Source: an uncultured Eubacteriales bacterium
Lineage (GTDB): Bacteria; Bacillota; Clostridia; Oscillospirales; Oscillospiraceae
Length of the DNA: 8,157 bases
NCBI GenBank assembly: GCA_900313295.1
Contig: OMQS01000148.1
Coordinates: 1-8,157, forward strand
Reading direction: 5' to 3'
Positions 1-5,653 of the stretch are shown one piece after another. The stretch's first letter is position 1. Every line of letters begins with the position of its first letter. Below the pieces are notes generated by a model that was not told where the DNA came from, made no database searches, and worked only from the letters and a program-made list of their open reading frames with translations. Position numbers and translations under genes: made by a program.

Positions 1-968
1 AGGTCATCGGTGCTCTGGACCTTCTCTCCGGCTTCCTCCTGCTCGGCCTGGGTGCGCATGTTCTCAATCTTCGCAAGCTCCAGCGTGCCGTACTTCTGGC
101 TTTCGTTCAGGGCGTTGCCGGGCATGTCGGTGTGGACGTGGACCTTGAAGATCTCGTCGTCGTCGCTGATGACCAGCGAGTCGCCGATGCTGTCCAGGTA
201 TCTGCGCAGCGGCCCGAGATCCACGTCCGGGCTGCTTTTCCGGACGATGTAGACCGTGTCAAAGGTGAAGGTGAAGTATTCCCGCCAGTGAGGGTCCTGC
301 TTCGCCGGGGCGGGCGCCTCATGCGGCACGGGCTCTCCCGCGTCCGGGGCGAGCTCCCCCCGCAGGGAAGCGAGCATCGCCTCCAGGATGATCATGTAGC
401 CTTTGCCGCCGGCATCGATGACGCCGGCCTTTTTGAGGACGGGGTTCTGGTTGATGGTGTCCTCCAGAGCGAGCTCTCCGGCCCGGACGGCCTCGGAAAG
501 GCAGTCCTCCAGCGAGGCGCCCTTGCCCGCGCGCTTCGCGGCGGCCTGGGAGGCGAGGCGGGAGACCGTGAGGATCGTCCCTTCGGCGGGCTTCATGACC
601 GCCGTGTAGGCGGCGGTGACGCCGTCCGTCATGGCGCCGGCAAACTCTGCCGCGCCGGCGGTATCCAGGTCCTTCAGACGCTTGGATATGCCGCGGAACA
701 GCAGCGAGAGGATCACGCCGGAGTTTCCGCGGGCGCCGCGCAGCATGGCGCCTGCCACGCAGTCGGCAGCGGCGGAAACGGAATCGAATTCGCGCCGGCG
801 GAGCGCCTCCGCGGCGCTGCCGATGGTCAGACCCATATTCGTGCCGGTGTCGCCGTCCGGCACGGGGAAGACGTTCAGGTCATTGATGGTTTCTCGCTCC
901 AGAGTGATGCAGGCAGCGCCGAAAAGAACCATCTGCTTAAACACGCTGCCGCTGATTCTGTCTGTCAT
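1..968 (-). CDS. fakA: Fatty acid kinase subunit FakA (DhaL/DAK2 domain, YloV family), C-terminus cut by window edge
   Basis: FakA is the ATP-binding subunit of bacterial fatty acid kinase. With a FakB acyl-binding protein it phosphorylates exogenous fatty acids in the cytosol for phospholipid synthesis. The first 322 residues are visible and the stop lies off the left edge; family members are usually about 550 residues. The N-terminal DhaL domain (about 1-200) shows NVFPVPDGDTGTNM at 32-45, with D38 and D40 as Mg/ATP ligands, GARGNSGVILS near 78-88 and DAGGKGY near 185-191. A middle domain (about 230-310) ends in KVHVHT and the IENMRTQ signature. Where many homologues have a Cys in YCTEF, this protein reads FTFDT, with D237. 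Start ATG at 968 follows AGAAGGAG with 5-nt spacing, 20 nt after the yloU stop, so the two form one operon. The family assignment is secure; the missing C-terminal DegV-like part cannot be checked. Confidence 0.93.
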   Translation of the reverse strand, partial: MTDRISGSVFKQMVLFGAACITLERETINDLNVFPVPDGDTGTNMGLTIGSAAEALRRREFDSVSAAADCVAGAMLRGARGNSGVILSLLFRGISKRLKDLDTAGAAEFAGAMTDGVTAAYTAVMKPAEGTILTVSRLASQAAAKRAGKGASLEDCLSEAVRAGELALEDTINQNPVLKKAGVIDAGGKGYMIILEAMLASLRGELAPDAGEPVPHEAPAPAKQDPHWREYFTFTFDTVYIVRKSSPDVDLGPLRRYLDSIGDSLVISDDDEIFKVHVHTDMPGNALNESQKYGTLELAKIENMRTQAEQEEAGEKVQSTDD

Positions 969-988
969 AGCTTCTCCTTCTGCCGGCC

Positions 989-1339
989 TTACATGGTGAT
1001 GGAGTCCACGCATACGTTCACGCTGCGGACCTCCACGCCGGTGTTTTTATTCACCACATATTTGACCTCTCCCATAATGGAGCGGCAGACGGTGGCAATG
1101 TTCACGCCGTTTTCCACGATGATGTGCAGCTCGATGGAAACGGTGTTGTCCTCGTTATAAATGACCTTCACGCCCTTGCTCATGGCCTCCGGACGCAGCA
1201 GATGGACGATGCCGTCGGTCATGCTGCGGTAGGCCATGCCTTTCACGCCGAAGCAGTTGGTGGCGGCGGCGCCGGTGATGGTGGTGAAAACGGCGTTGCT
1301 GATGCCGATCTCGCCCTGATCCGTAAGGACTTTAACCAT
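989..1339 (-). CDS. yloU: Asp23/Gls24 family envelope stress protein (YloU-like)
   Basis: A 116-residue protein of the Asp23/Gls24 (DUF322) family. It opens with the QGEIGISNAVFTTI segment and ends with VRSVNVCVDSITM, and the IELHIIVENGVNI strand lies in the middle, all typical of the family. Members are small cytosolic or membrane-associated proteins linked to cell-envelope homeostasis; the molecular role is not well defined. ATG at 1339 is chosen over an upstream in-frame TTG at 1345 because AAAGGAAG sits 7 nt before the ATG and would overlap the TTG too closely. The gene is first in an operon with fakA (20-nt gap), the same pairing as yloU-yloV in Bacillus subtilis. A consensus -10 lies about 66 nt upstream. 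Confidence 0.92.
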   Translation of the reverse strand: MVKVLTDQGEIGISNAVFTTITGAAATNCFGVKGMAYRSMTDGIVHLLRPEAMSKGVKVIYNEDNTVSIELHIIVENGVNIATVCRSIMGEVKYVVNKNTGVEVRSVNVCVDSITM

Positions 1340-1404
1340 AAACAAACTTCCTTTCTCGGTAGGATCCCGGTTTGCGCGATAATAATAGCATATATTAGCA
1401 CTTC

Positions 1405-1433
1405 ATTATAATATAGAATCCTCAAAAGTACAA
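1405..1433 (-). promoter_or_regulatory. Sigma-A-type promoter for yloU-fakA
   Basis: Read on the minus strand, a perfect -10 TATAAT (1405-1410) lies 17 nt after a weak -35, TTGTAC (1428-1433), which keeps only the TTG. The predicted start near 1398 would leave an AT-rich leader of about 60 nt before the yloU ATG. The assignment rests on the -10 and the spacing; the -35 is poor. Confidence 0.6.
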
Positions 1434-1525
1434 CCCCTAAAATTTTCGGCGTATTTTTTGCCGTTTTTCGGGCGGGGGCGGAGTGGCGCTTGCACGTCAT
1501 TTGTCACTTTTTATGCAAAAACAGC

Positions 1526-1554
1526 TTGACAACCTGTCCCTTCCTCGGTATAAT
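1526..1554 (+). promoter_or_regulatory. Consensus sigma-A promoter of rpsU
   Basis: A perfect -35 TTGACA (1526-1531) and a perfect -10 TATAAT (1549-1554) are separated by exactly 17 bp. This is the strongest promoter in the window and suits a highly expressed ribosomal protein gene. The predicted transcription start is near 1561, giving a leader of about 70 nt. Confidence 0.9.
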
Positions 1555-1563
1555 ACAGCCGTT

Positions 1564-1610
1564 AGTCATGTAAATGACTCTTAAAGAGCGCCCTGGATCG
1601 AGCCGGGTGC
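1564..1610 (+). promoter_or_regulatory. Structured rpsU leader: two candidate hairpins
   Basis: Hairpin A has stem AGTCAT (1564-1569) and ATGACT (1574-1579) closing a GTAA loop, which fits the GNRA tetraloop class, and it starts almost at the predicted 5' end. Hairpin B has GCGCCC (1588-1593) pairing with GGGTGC (1605-1610), extended by GG/CC across a bulged U, with a 6-nt loop. It ends just before the GGAGGGAGGG ribosome binding site. Several ribosomal protein operons use leader structures for autoregulation; whether this one does is inference. A 5'-end stabilising hairpin is an alternative. Confidence 0.4.
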
Positions 1611-1630
1611 ATCGGAGGGAGGGAAAATAG

Positions 1631-1816
1631 ATGTCCGAAGTACATGTCAAGGAAGGCGAGAGCCTGGACAGTGCTCTGAAGCGTTTCAAGAGAAGCTGCG
1701 CAAAGGCCGGCGTTCTGGCGGAGGTGCGCAAGCGCGAGTGCTATGAGAGCCCCAGCGTCAAGCGCCGCAAGAAGTCCGAGGCTGCCCGCAAGAACAGAAA
1801 CAAGAGATATTACTAA
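1631..1816 (+). CDS. rpsU: Small ribosomal subunit protein bS21
   Basis: A complete 61-residue bS21, a component of the 30S subunit that sits near the platform and the anti-Shine-Dalgarno region and assists translation initiation. The sequence matches the family throughout: [20 protein letters not shown] at the start, a central [18 protein letters not shown] segment, and a very basic Lys/Arg tail ending in KRYY. The length is close to the usual 58-70 residues. The start is supported by the GGAGGGAGGG ribosome binding site about 7 nt upstream and by a perfect promoter. The gene is monocistronic: it is followed by an intergenic repeat and a terminator, and the next gene is on the other strand. 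Confidence 0.97.
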   Translation: MSEVHVKEGESLDSALKRFKRSCAKAGVLAEVRKRECYESPSVKRRKKSEAARKNRNKRYY

Positions 1817-1823
1817 TGCGGCT

Positions 1824-1917
1824 GTCGAAAAAACCTTCGGTTTTTCCGACAAAAGGCTTGCAGTCTGCTGCGCGCATAATTTTGCCGCCTGCGGGCGGCA
1901 AACTCTGCGAGGCTTTT
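1824..1917 (+). repeat. Modular intergenic repeat, copy 1 (compact form)
   Basis: Three parts can be seen. First, a hairpin (1824-1850) has arms GTCGAAAAAAC and GTTTTTCCGAC around a CTTCG apex. Second, a 33-nt block (1851-1883), AAAAGGCTTGCAG then a run ending GCGCATAATTTT, recurs at 5678-5710 with one substitution. Third, a GCCGCC-TGCG-GGCGGC hairpin (1884-1899) is followed by AACTCTGCGAGGCTTTT (1901-1917), which recurs identically at 5814-5830. The block ends AAAAGGCTTGCAG and CTGCGAGGCTTTT form imperfect inverted repeats (11 of 13), so the core can fold back on itself. It lies between rpsU and its terminator and encodes nothing convincing. Strand is arbitrary. Confidence 0.8.
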
Positions 1918-1961
1918 GAAAGCGCTATATCAGTTTTTGGCTTGCGCTGATGCAAAAGATG

Positions 1962-2004
1962 AAAAGAGTGGTTCCGAGAGCATCGGAGCCACTCTTTTTT
2001 TCTT
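1962..2004 (+). terminator. Rho-independent terminator of rpsU, possibly bidirectional
   Basis: Left arm 1962-1977 (core AGAGTGGTTCCGA) pairs with 1983-1998 (TCGGAGCCACTCT) around the 5-nt loop GAGCA, with one G-U pair, and runs straight into seven Ts (1995-2001). On the minus strand the A-rich left flank gives a shorter T run, so it may also stop transcription of the minus-strand gene ending at 2029. Confidence 0.9.
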
Positions 2005-2028
2005 GGACAGGGAGGGGCTATGCGCCGG

Positions 2029-2784
2029 TCAGGCATCGGACACAGGCGCGAACAGTACGGACAGCAGATCTTCTACCTCCGGCAGCATGAAAAAGCCCTG
2101 CCGTATGCCCAGCTTTTCCGCCGTTTCCATTTTGCTTTTCAAGGTCTGCGCATCGTCAAAGAGGACAAAGCGCGAGCCGCCGTCGGTGTGATAGGTGAAG
2201 TAGCGGGCGCAGAGGGGGCGGCTGAAATAGGTGGGGCGTCCCTCGGCCAGCCGGTGGAGCCGGTCTGGGGTGAGGGGCACGGCATCGCCGCCGGACGCGG
2301 ACAGGGGGAAGTCGATCATCATCCGCTGCAGATCCAGCGCCAGATGCTCCGCGCCCCAGTGCTCCGCGGCCTCTGCCAGCTTATCCTCCAGACTGCCGGA
2401 GGTGCAGGCCGTGCAGACCACCGCTGTGCCATGGGGGGCGAACTGCGCCGCTTTTTCCGGCAAAAACAGCTTGCGGCCCTGCCGAAAAAGCAGCTCATCC
2501 AGCGTCCGGCAGAAGTTCTCCGGCGGAGCGGCATCCAGAATAACGCCGGCGTAGCGCCGATGCAGGCACTCCTGCAGGAGCCGGCGGCACAGACCCTCCG
2601 GCGCCTCGGGATATGCGCCGTCCTCGTCCGACAGCATCAGCAGTCCGCCCCGCAGCGTATCCGGCAGGGGGGAGGCCAGCAGCGTTCCGTCGGAGCCGAG
2701 GCGATAGCTCATGTGCGCCAGCTGCGCCGTGCAGGTCATGGCCTGCTGCAGCCGTCCGCTGTCCGCGGCTAAATAGAGATCCAT
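2029..2784 (-). CDS. Hypothetical protein, possible GH18-like TIM-barrel remnant
   Basis: A complete 251-residue protein that I do not recognise with confidence. It starts at ATG 2784 after a GGGGGGGAG ribosome binding site and ends with TGA just before the rpsU terminator. No signal peptide or membrane segment is evident, so it is probably cytosolic. Its pattern suggests alternating strands and helices: GGLLMLSDED near 46-55, a YAGVILDAAPPE strand near 78-89, LDLQRMMIDFPLS near 149-161, and RFVLFDDAQTLKSKMETAEK followed by LGIRQGFFMLPEV at the end. The last part resembles the closing strands of GH18-type barrels such as spore-coat YaaH/SleL relatives. The GH18 catalytic DxxDxDxE motif is not visible, so hydrolase activity is not supported. 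It is divergent from yqeG with 76 nt between starts. Confidence 0.8.
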   Translation of the reverse strand: MDLYLAADSGRLQQAMTCTAQLAHMSYRLGSDGTLLASPLPDTLRGGLLMLSDEDGAYPEAPEGLCRRLLQECLHRRYAGVILDAAPPENFCRTLDELLFRQGRKLFLPEKAAQFAPHGTAVVCTACTSGSLEDKLAEAAEHWGAEHLALDLQRMMIDFPLSASGGDAVPLTPDRLHRLAEGRPTYFSRPLCARYFTYHTDGGSRFVLFDDAQTLKSKMETAEKLGIRQGFFMLPEVEDLLSVLFAPVSDA

Positions 2785-2798
2785 AAGCGCTCCCCCCC

Positions 2799-2827
2799 TT
2801 GCATTGCCCGCATGAAAATGCTACACT
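2799..2827 (+). promoter_or_regulatory. Candidate extended -10 promoter of yqeG
   Basis: A weak -35 TTGCAT (2799-2804), a 17-nt spacer ending in TGC, and -10 TACACT (2822-2827) make an extended -10 arrangement (TGn before the -10). The predicted start near 2833 lies after the ATG at 2828 and before the ATG at 2861, so it supports the downstream start of yqeG. Both hexamers are imperfect. Confidence 0.45.
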
Positions 2828-2860
2828 ATGGCTACATTCTATGAGAGGAGCCTGAGGCGT

Positions 2861-3373
2861 ATGTCTTTTTCTCTGATCCCCTATATTCTGCTGCCGTCCT
2901 ATGCCGACCTGACGCCGCAGATGCTCACCGAGCGGGGCATCCGGCTGCTGCTGTGCGATCTGGACTATACGCTGGCTCCCAAGTATGTTCCCCGACCCGA
3001 TGAGGCGCTGCGGACGTGGCTGGCGGATATGGAGCGCGCCGGCGTGCGGGTGATGATCCTCTCCAACAACCGCAGCCCTGCGCGGGTGGAGCGGTTTTGC
3101 AGGGATCTGGGCATCGACTATGTGGGGCACGCGGGGAAGCCCTCCGTGCGGGGATACCGGCAGGCCATGGAAAAGGCCGGCGTCACGCCGGCGCAGACGG
3201 CCATGCTGGGGGACAAGCTCCTCACCGATGTGCTGGGCGCCAACCGCAGCGGCGTGCTGGCGGTGATGGTGGAGCCGGCCGGCGGGCCGAAGGGGCTTTG
3301 GAACCATGTGCTGCACGGCTTGCAGCGGCCGTTTAAGGCGCTGTGCCGCAGCCGAAAGGAAGGGGAAACATGA
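2861..3373 (+). CDS. yqeG: YqeG family HAD IIIA-type phosphatase
   Basis: A 170-residue HAD-superfamily phosphatase of the YqeG type. Relatives dephosphorylate small substrates, and phosphatidylglycerophosphate is a reported substrate of some family members. HAD motifs are complete: motif I CDLDYTLAP with D33, D35 and T37; motif II ILSNN at 66-70; the conserved Lys in HAGKP (K93); and motif III LGDKLLTD at 116-123. The N-terminus, LIPYILLPSYADLTPQML, is typical of YqeG. The ATG at 2861 is preferred over the in-frame ATG at 2828: AGAGGAG lies 10 nt upstream of 2861, whereas no ribosome binding site precedes 2828, which also abuts the predicted -10. The stop overlaps the next gene's start by ATGA, indicating translational coupling. 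Confidence 0.92.
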   Translation: MSFSLIPYILLPSYADLTPQMLTERGIRLLLCDLDYTLAPKYVPRPDEALRTWLADMERAGVRVMILSNNRSPARVERFCRDLGIDYVGHAGKPSVRGYRQAMEKAGVTPAQTAMLGDKLLTDVLGANRSGVLAVMVEPAGGPKGLWNHVLHGLQRPFKALCRSRKEGET

Positions 3374-4443
3374 ACCATTTCGATAAAATAGCCGCAGCGC
3401 TCCCGAAGGAGGGGCTGGACGCGGTGCTGCTCACGGGGGAATACAACCGCTTTTATGCCAGCGGCTTTGCCTCCACGGGGGCGGACGGCGTGGCGCTGGT
3501 GACGACAAAGGGAAATTTCTATTTCACCGACAGCCGCTACATCGAGGCGGCGGAGCGCGCGGTGGAAAACGCCGCCATCGGCATGACGCAAAGGGGGAGG
3601 GGGTATATCGCGTGGCTGAACGAGGCCATTGCCCTCTCCGGCGCAAAACGCATCGGCTTTGAGGACGAGACCATGACCGTGGCGGAGCATCGGCTCTACA
3701 GCGGGAAGCTGGAGGGGGAGCTGGTGCCGGCCTCCGGCTTTATGCACCGGCTGCGTGGGCAGAAGGATGCGCAGGAACTGGAGCGGCTGGAGCAGGCGCA
3801 GCGCATTGCGGAAAAGGCGCTGGAGCAGATCCTCACGGAGCTGCGGGTCGGCGTGACGGAGAAGGAGATTGCGGCGAGGCTGCAATATCTCATGCTGCAC
3901 TTCGGGGCGGAGAAAATGTCCTTTGATCCCATTGTAGCCGGCGGCTCCAACGGATCCATGCCCCACGCCGTTCCCACGGACAGGAAGATCAGGGAGGGCG
4001 AATTCGTGACCATGGACTTCGGCTGCGTGTACGGGGGCTACTGCTCCGACATGACCCGCACCGTGTGCGTGGGGCAGCCTACGGAGGAGATGCGGCAGGT
4101 GTATGAGGTGGTGCTCTCCGCCCAATTGGCGGGCATCGCTGCCGCTCGGGCGGGCGCCACGGGAACGGAAATAGACGGCACCGCGCGGAAGGTCATTGAG
4201 CAGGCGGGGTACGGCGAATTCTTCGGCCACAGCTTCGGACACGGGGTGGGGGTGGAGATCCACGAAAGCCCCAACGCATCTCCGGCAAACGACAAGCCCA
4301 TGGCGGTGGGGAGCGTCATTTCTGCCGAGCCGGGGATCTATCTGCCGGGGCGGTTCGGCGTGCGCATTGAGGACGTTATCGTACTCACGGAGGACGGATG
4401 CCGGAACATCACCAGGGCGCCGAAGGAGCTTTTGTGCCTGTGA
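3370..4443 (+). CDS. Xaa-Pro aminopeptidase-like M24 metallopeptidase
   Basis: A 357-residue M24 family peptidase, close in length to bacterial Xaa-Pro dipeptidase/aminopeptidase (YqhT/PapA-like) enzymes, which remove N-terminal residues preceding proline in the cytosol. Residues 1 to about 125 form the creatinase-like N-terminal domain, and about 135-357 form the pita-bread catalytic domain. All five metal ligands can be placed: D216 (TMDFG), D227 (CSDMTRT), H291 (FGHGVG), E320 (SAEPGIY) and E334 (RIEDV); H287 and H298 (EIHE) fit the substrate-binding histidines. The start at 3370 is set by GGAAGGGG just upstream and by the ATGA overlap with yqeG; an in-frame ATG at 3343 lies inside yqeG and is less likely. 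Lying directly before efp is a conserved arrangement (yqhT-efp in Bacillus). No terminator is seen before efp. Confidence 0.93.
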   Translation: MNHFDKIAAALPKEGLDAVLLTGEYNRFYASGFASTGADGVALVTTKGNFYFTDSRYIEAAERAVENAAIGMTQRGRGYIAWLNEAIALSGAKRIGFEDETMTVAEHRLYSGKLEGELVPASGFMHRLRGQKDAQELERLEQAQRIAEKALEQILTELRVGVTEKEIAARLQYLMLHFGAEKMSFDPIVAGGSNGSMPHAVPTDRKIREGEFVTMDFGCVYGGYCSDMTRTVCVGQPTEEMRQVYEVVLSAQLAGIAAARAGATGTEIDGTARKVIEQAGYGEFFGHSFGHGVGVEIHESPNASPANDKPMAVGSVISAEPGIYLPGRFGVRIEDVIVLTEDGCRNITRAPKELLCL

Positions 4444-4477
4444 GCACGAAAAAATGCAATGAAATGCAACAAAACAC

Positions 4478-4506
4478 TTGCCAAACGGACAGATTTCATA
4501 TAGAAT
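4478..4506 (+). promoter_or_regulatory. Sigma-A promoter of efp
   Basis: -35 TTGCCA (4478-4483, 5 of 6 matches) and -10 TAGAAT (4501-4506, 5 of 6) are separated by 17 bp. A second TATAAT lies at 4531-4536 but has no good -35 at the right distance. The promoter lets efp be expressed independently of the upstream yqeG-M24 pair. Confidence 0.8.
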
Positions 4507-4539
4507 ATATACGGCCTATTCGGCGCATATTATAATTTC

Positions 4540-4564
4540 GAGGAAATGAGAGAGAAATTTCCTC
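4540..4564 (+). promoter_or_regulatory. Hairpin in the efp leader, next to the ribosome binding site
   Basis: A perfect 8-bp stem, GAGGAAAT (4540-4547) with ATTTCCTC (4557-4564), closes a purine-only loop, GAGAGAGAA. It ends 6 nt before the AGGAGG ribosome binding site (4571-4576), without a T run. It therefore looks like a leader structure affecting translation or mRNA stability rather than a terminator. Function is inferred. Confidence 0.45.
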
Positions 4565-4585
4565 ATACATAGGAGGAAAAAGACT

Positions 4586-5152
4586 ATGGCAACTATTACC
4601 GCAGGCGATTTCAGAAACGGTAAGACTTTCGAGATGGACGGCAAGATCATGCAGGTGGTGGAATTCCAGCATGTGAAGCCCGGAAAGGGCGCTGCCTTTG
4701 TCCGCACGAAGATGAAGAACATCGTCACCGGTGCCGTCACCGAAACTTCCTTCAACCCCACCGCCAAGTTTGAGGAAGCCTTCGTGGAGCGCAAGGACAT
4801 GGCTTACAGCTACAACGACGGCGACCTGTACTACTTCATGGATCAGGAGACCTTCGACATGATCCCTCTGGGCAAGGATCTGCTGGGTGACGCTTTCCGC
4901 TTTATCACCGAGAACACCGTGTGCAAGGTGCTGAGCTACAAGGGCAACGTCTTCGGTCTGGAGTGCCCCAACTTCATGGATCTGGAGGTCACCGAGACCG
5001 AGCCGGGTCTGGCCGGCAACACCGCCACCAACACCCTCAAGCCCGCCACCGTGGAGACCGGCGCTGAGGTGAAGGTGCCTCTGTTCATCAACATCGGCGA
5101 CAAGATCACCATCGACACCCGTACCGGTGAGTATCTGTCCCGTGCAAAGTAA
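4586..5152 (+). CDS. efp: Translation elongation factor P
   Basis: A complete 188-residue EF-P, which binds ribosomes stalled at consecutive prolines and stimulates peptide bond formation. The N-terminal KOW-like domain (about 1-62) carries the loop [14 protein letters not shown] with tip lysine K34, the residue that is post-translationally modified in many bacteria; no modification enzyme is encoded nearby. Two OB domains follow (about 65-126 and 129-188). The C-terminal family signature is present in [16 protein letters not shown] and ends GEYLSRAK. Length matches the family (about 185-190). The start has AGGAGG at 9-nt spacing. It is cotranscribed with the zinc-ribbon gene 35 nt downstream. 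Codon use is more biased towards preferred codons than in the flanking genes by eye, consistent with high expression. Confidence 0.98.
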   Translation: MATITAGDFRNGKTFEMDGKIMQVVEFQHVKPGKGAAFVRTKMKNIVTGAVTETSFNPTAKFEEAFVERKDMAYSYNDGDLYYFMDQETFDMIPLGKDLLGDAFRFITENTVCKVLSYKGNVFGLECPNFMDLEVTETEPGLAGNTATNTLKPATVETGAEVKVPLFINIGDKITIDTRTGEYLSRAK

Positions 5153-5187
5153 ACTGGAAACGACAGCGGTTCGGAAAGGAGCGCAAC

Positions 5188-5601
5188 ATGGAAATTTCTG
5201 AGAAGGTCGCATATCTGAAGGGTCTGGCCGAGGGGCTGGCTCTGGACACGGAAACCAAAGAGGGCAAGCTCATTGCCGCCATCATCGACGTGCTGGACGA
5301 GATGAGCATCCGCTTTGAGGACATCGACGATAATCTGGTTGACCTGGAGGACGGTCTGGACGCCGTGAGCGACGACCTGTCCGAGGTGGAGGAAGCCCTC
5401 TACGAGATGGACGAGGACGAGGACGAAGAGCTGGACGATGACGCCGAGTACTTCGAGACCACCTGCCCTGTCTGCCAGGAGGAGATCGTCTTTGACGAGG
5501 ACACCTTGGACAGCGGCGAGATTCGCTGCCCCAACTGCGGCGAGAAGCTGGAGTTTGATCTCAGCGATCTGGCTGACAGCGACGAGGACGACGAAGACTA
5601 A
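5188..5601 (+). CDS. Acidic zinc-ribbon protein with CD1247-like N-terminal domain
   Basis: A 137-residue protein matching the small clostridial proteins described as CD1247 N-terminal domain-containing; function unknown. Residues 1-40 (MEISEKVAYLKGLAEGL, then the EGKLIAAIIDVLDEMS helix) form the conserved head. Residues 41-85 are likely helical and very acidic. Cys93 and Cys96 (CPVC) with Cys114 and Cys117 (CPNC) form a four-cysteine zinc ribbon. The tail after about 123 is again Asp/Glu-rich. No signal peptide or membrane segment is seen. GGAAAGGAG precedes the ATG, and the gene lies 35 nt after efp, so it is in the efp transcript and ends at a terminator. An acidic zinc-ribbon protein could act in transcription or translation contacts, but this is speculation. 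Confidence 0.88.
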   Translation: MEISEKVAYLKGLAEGLALDTETKEGKLIAAIIDVLDEMSIRFEDIDDNLVDLEDGLDAVSDDLSEVEEALYEMDEDEDEELDDDAEYFETTCPVCQEEIVFDEDTLDSGEIRCPNCGEKLEFDLSDLADSDEDDED

Positions 5602-5614
5602 ACTGACCATTTCT

Positions 5615-5648
5615 AAAAGGGGAGACGCTGCCGCGCCTCCTCTTTTTT
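5615..5648 (+). terminator. Rho-independent terminator of the efp operon
   Basis: AAAAGGGGAG (5615-5624) pairs with CTCCTCTTTT (5637-5646) with one G-U pair. An inner CGC/GCG stem closes a TGCC loop, and a run of six Ts (5643-5648) follows. It begins 14 nt after the stop of the zinc-ribbon gene. Confidence 0.88.
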
Positions 5649-5653
5649 AACCT

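Noticed and set aside
132..1160. Long 342-codon plus-strand open frame
   Set aside because: It lies antisense to fakA and yloU, whose protein motifs are clear; its own translation is low-complexity and has no ribosome binding site.
1824..1850. CTTCGG-apex hairpin after rpsU considered as its terminator
   Set aside because: It has no T run after the stem and recurs as part of the repeat at 5654-5677; the true terminator is at 1962-2004.
2020..2772. 250-codon plus-strand open frame rich in Gln, Arg and Ala
   Set aside because: Antisense shadow of the minus-strand 251-residue gene, which has a proper start, ribosome binding site and a structured protein pattern.
2828..2860. Upstream in-frame ATG start for yqeG
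   Set aside because: No ribosome binding site precedes it and it abuts the likely -10; the ATG at 2861 has AGAGGAG upstream and gives a typical YqeG N-terminus.
3118..4263. 381-codon minus-strand open frame
   Set aside because: Antisense to yqeG and the M24 peptidase, both certain from catalytic motifs; the translation is His/Arg/Pro-rich noise typical of GC-rich shadows.
4452..4475. ATGCAA direct repeats after the M24 gene considered as an operator or terminator
   Set aside because: Only two 6-nt units 10 nt apart with no stem or symmetry; this is expected by chance in an AT-rich gap.
4936..5610. Hydrophobic minus-strand open frame that looks like a membrane protein
   Set aside because: The Leu/Val-rich translation is the complement of the Asp/Glu-rich zinc-ribbon gene; it has no ribosome binding site and runs into efp.
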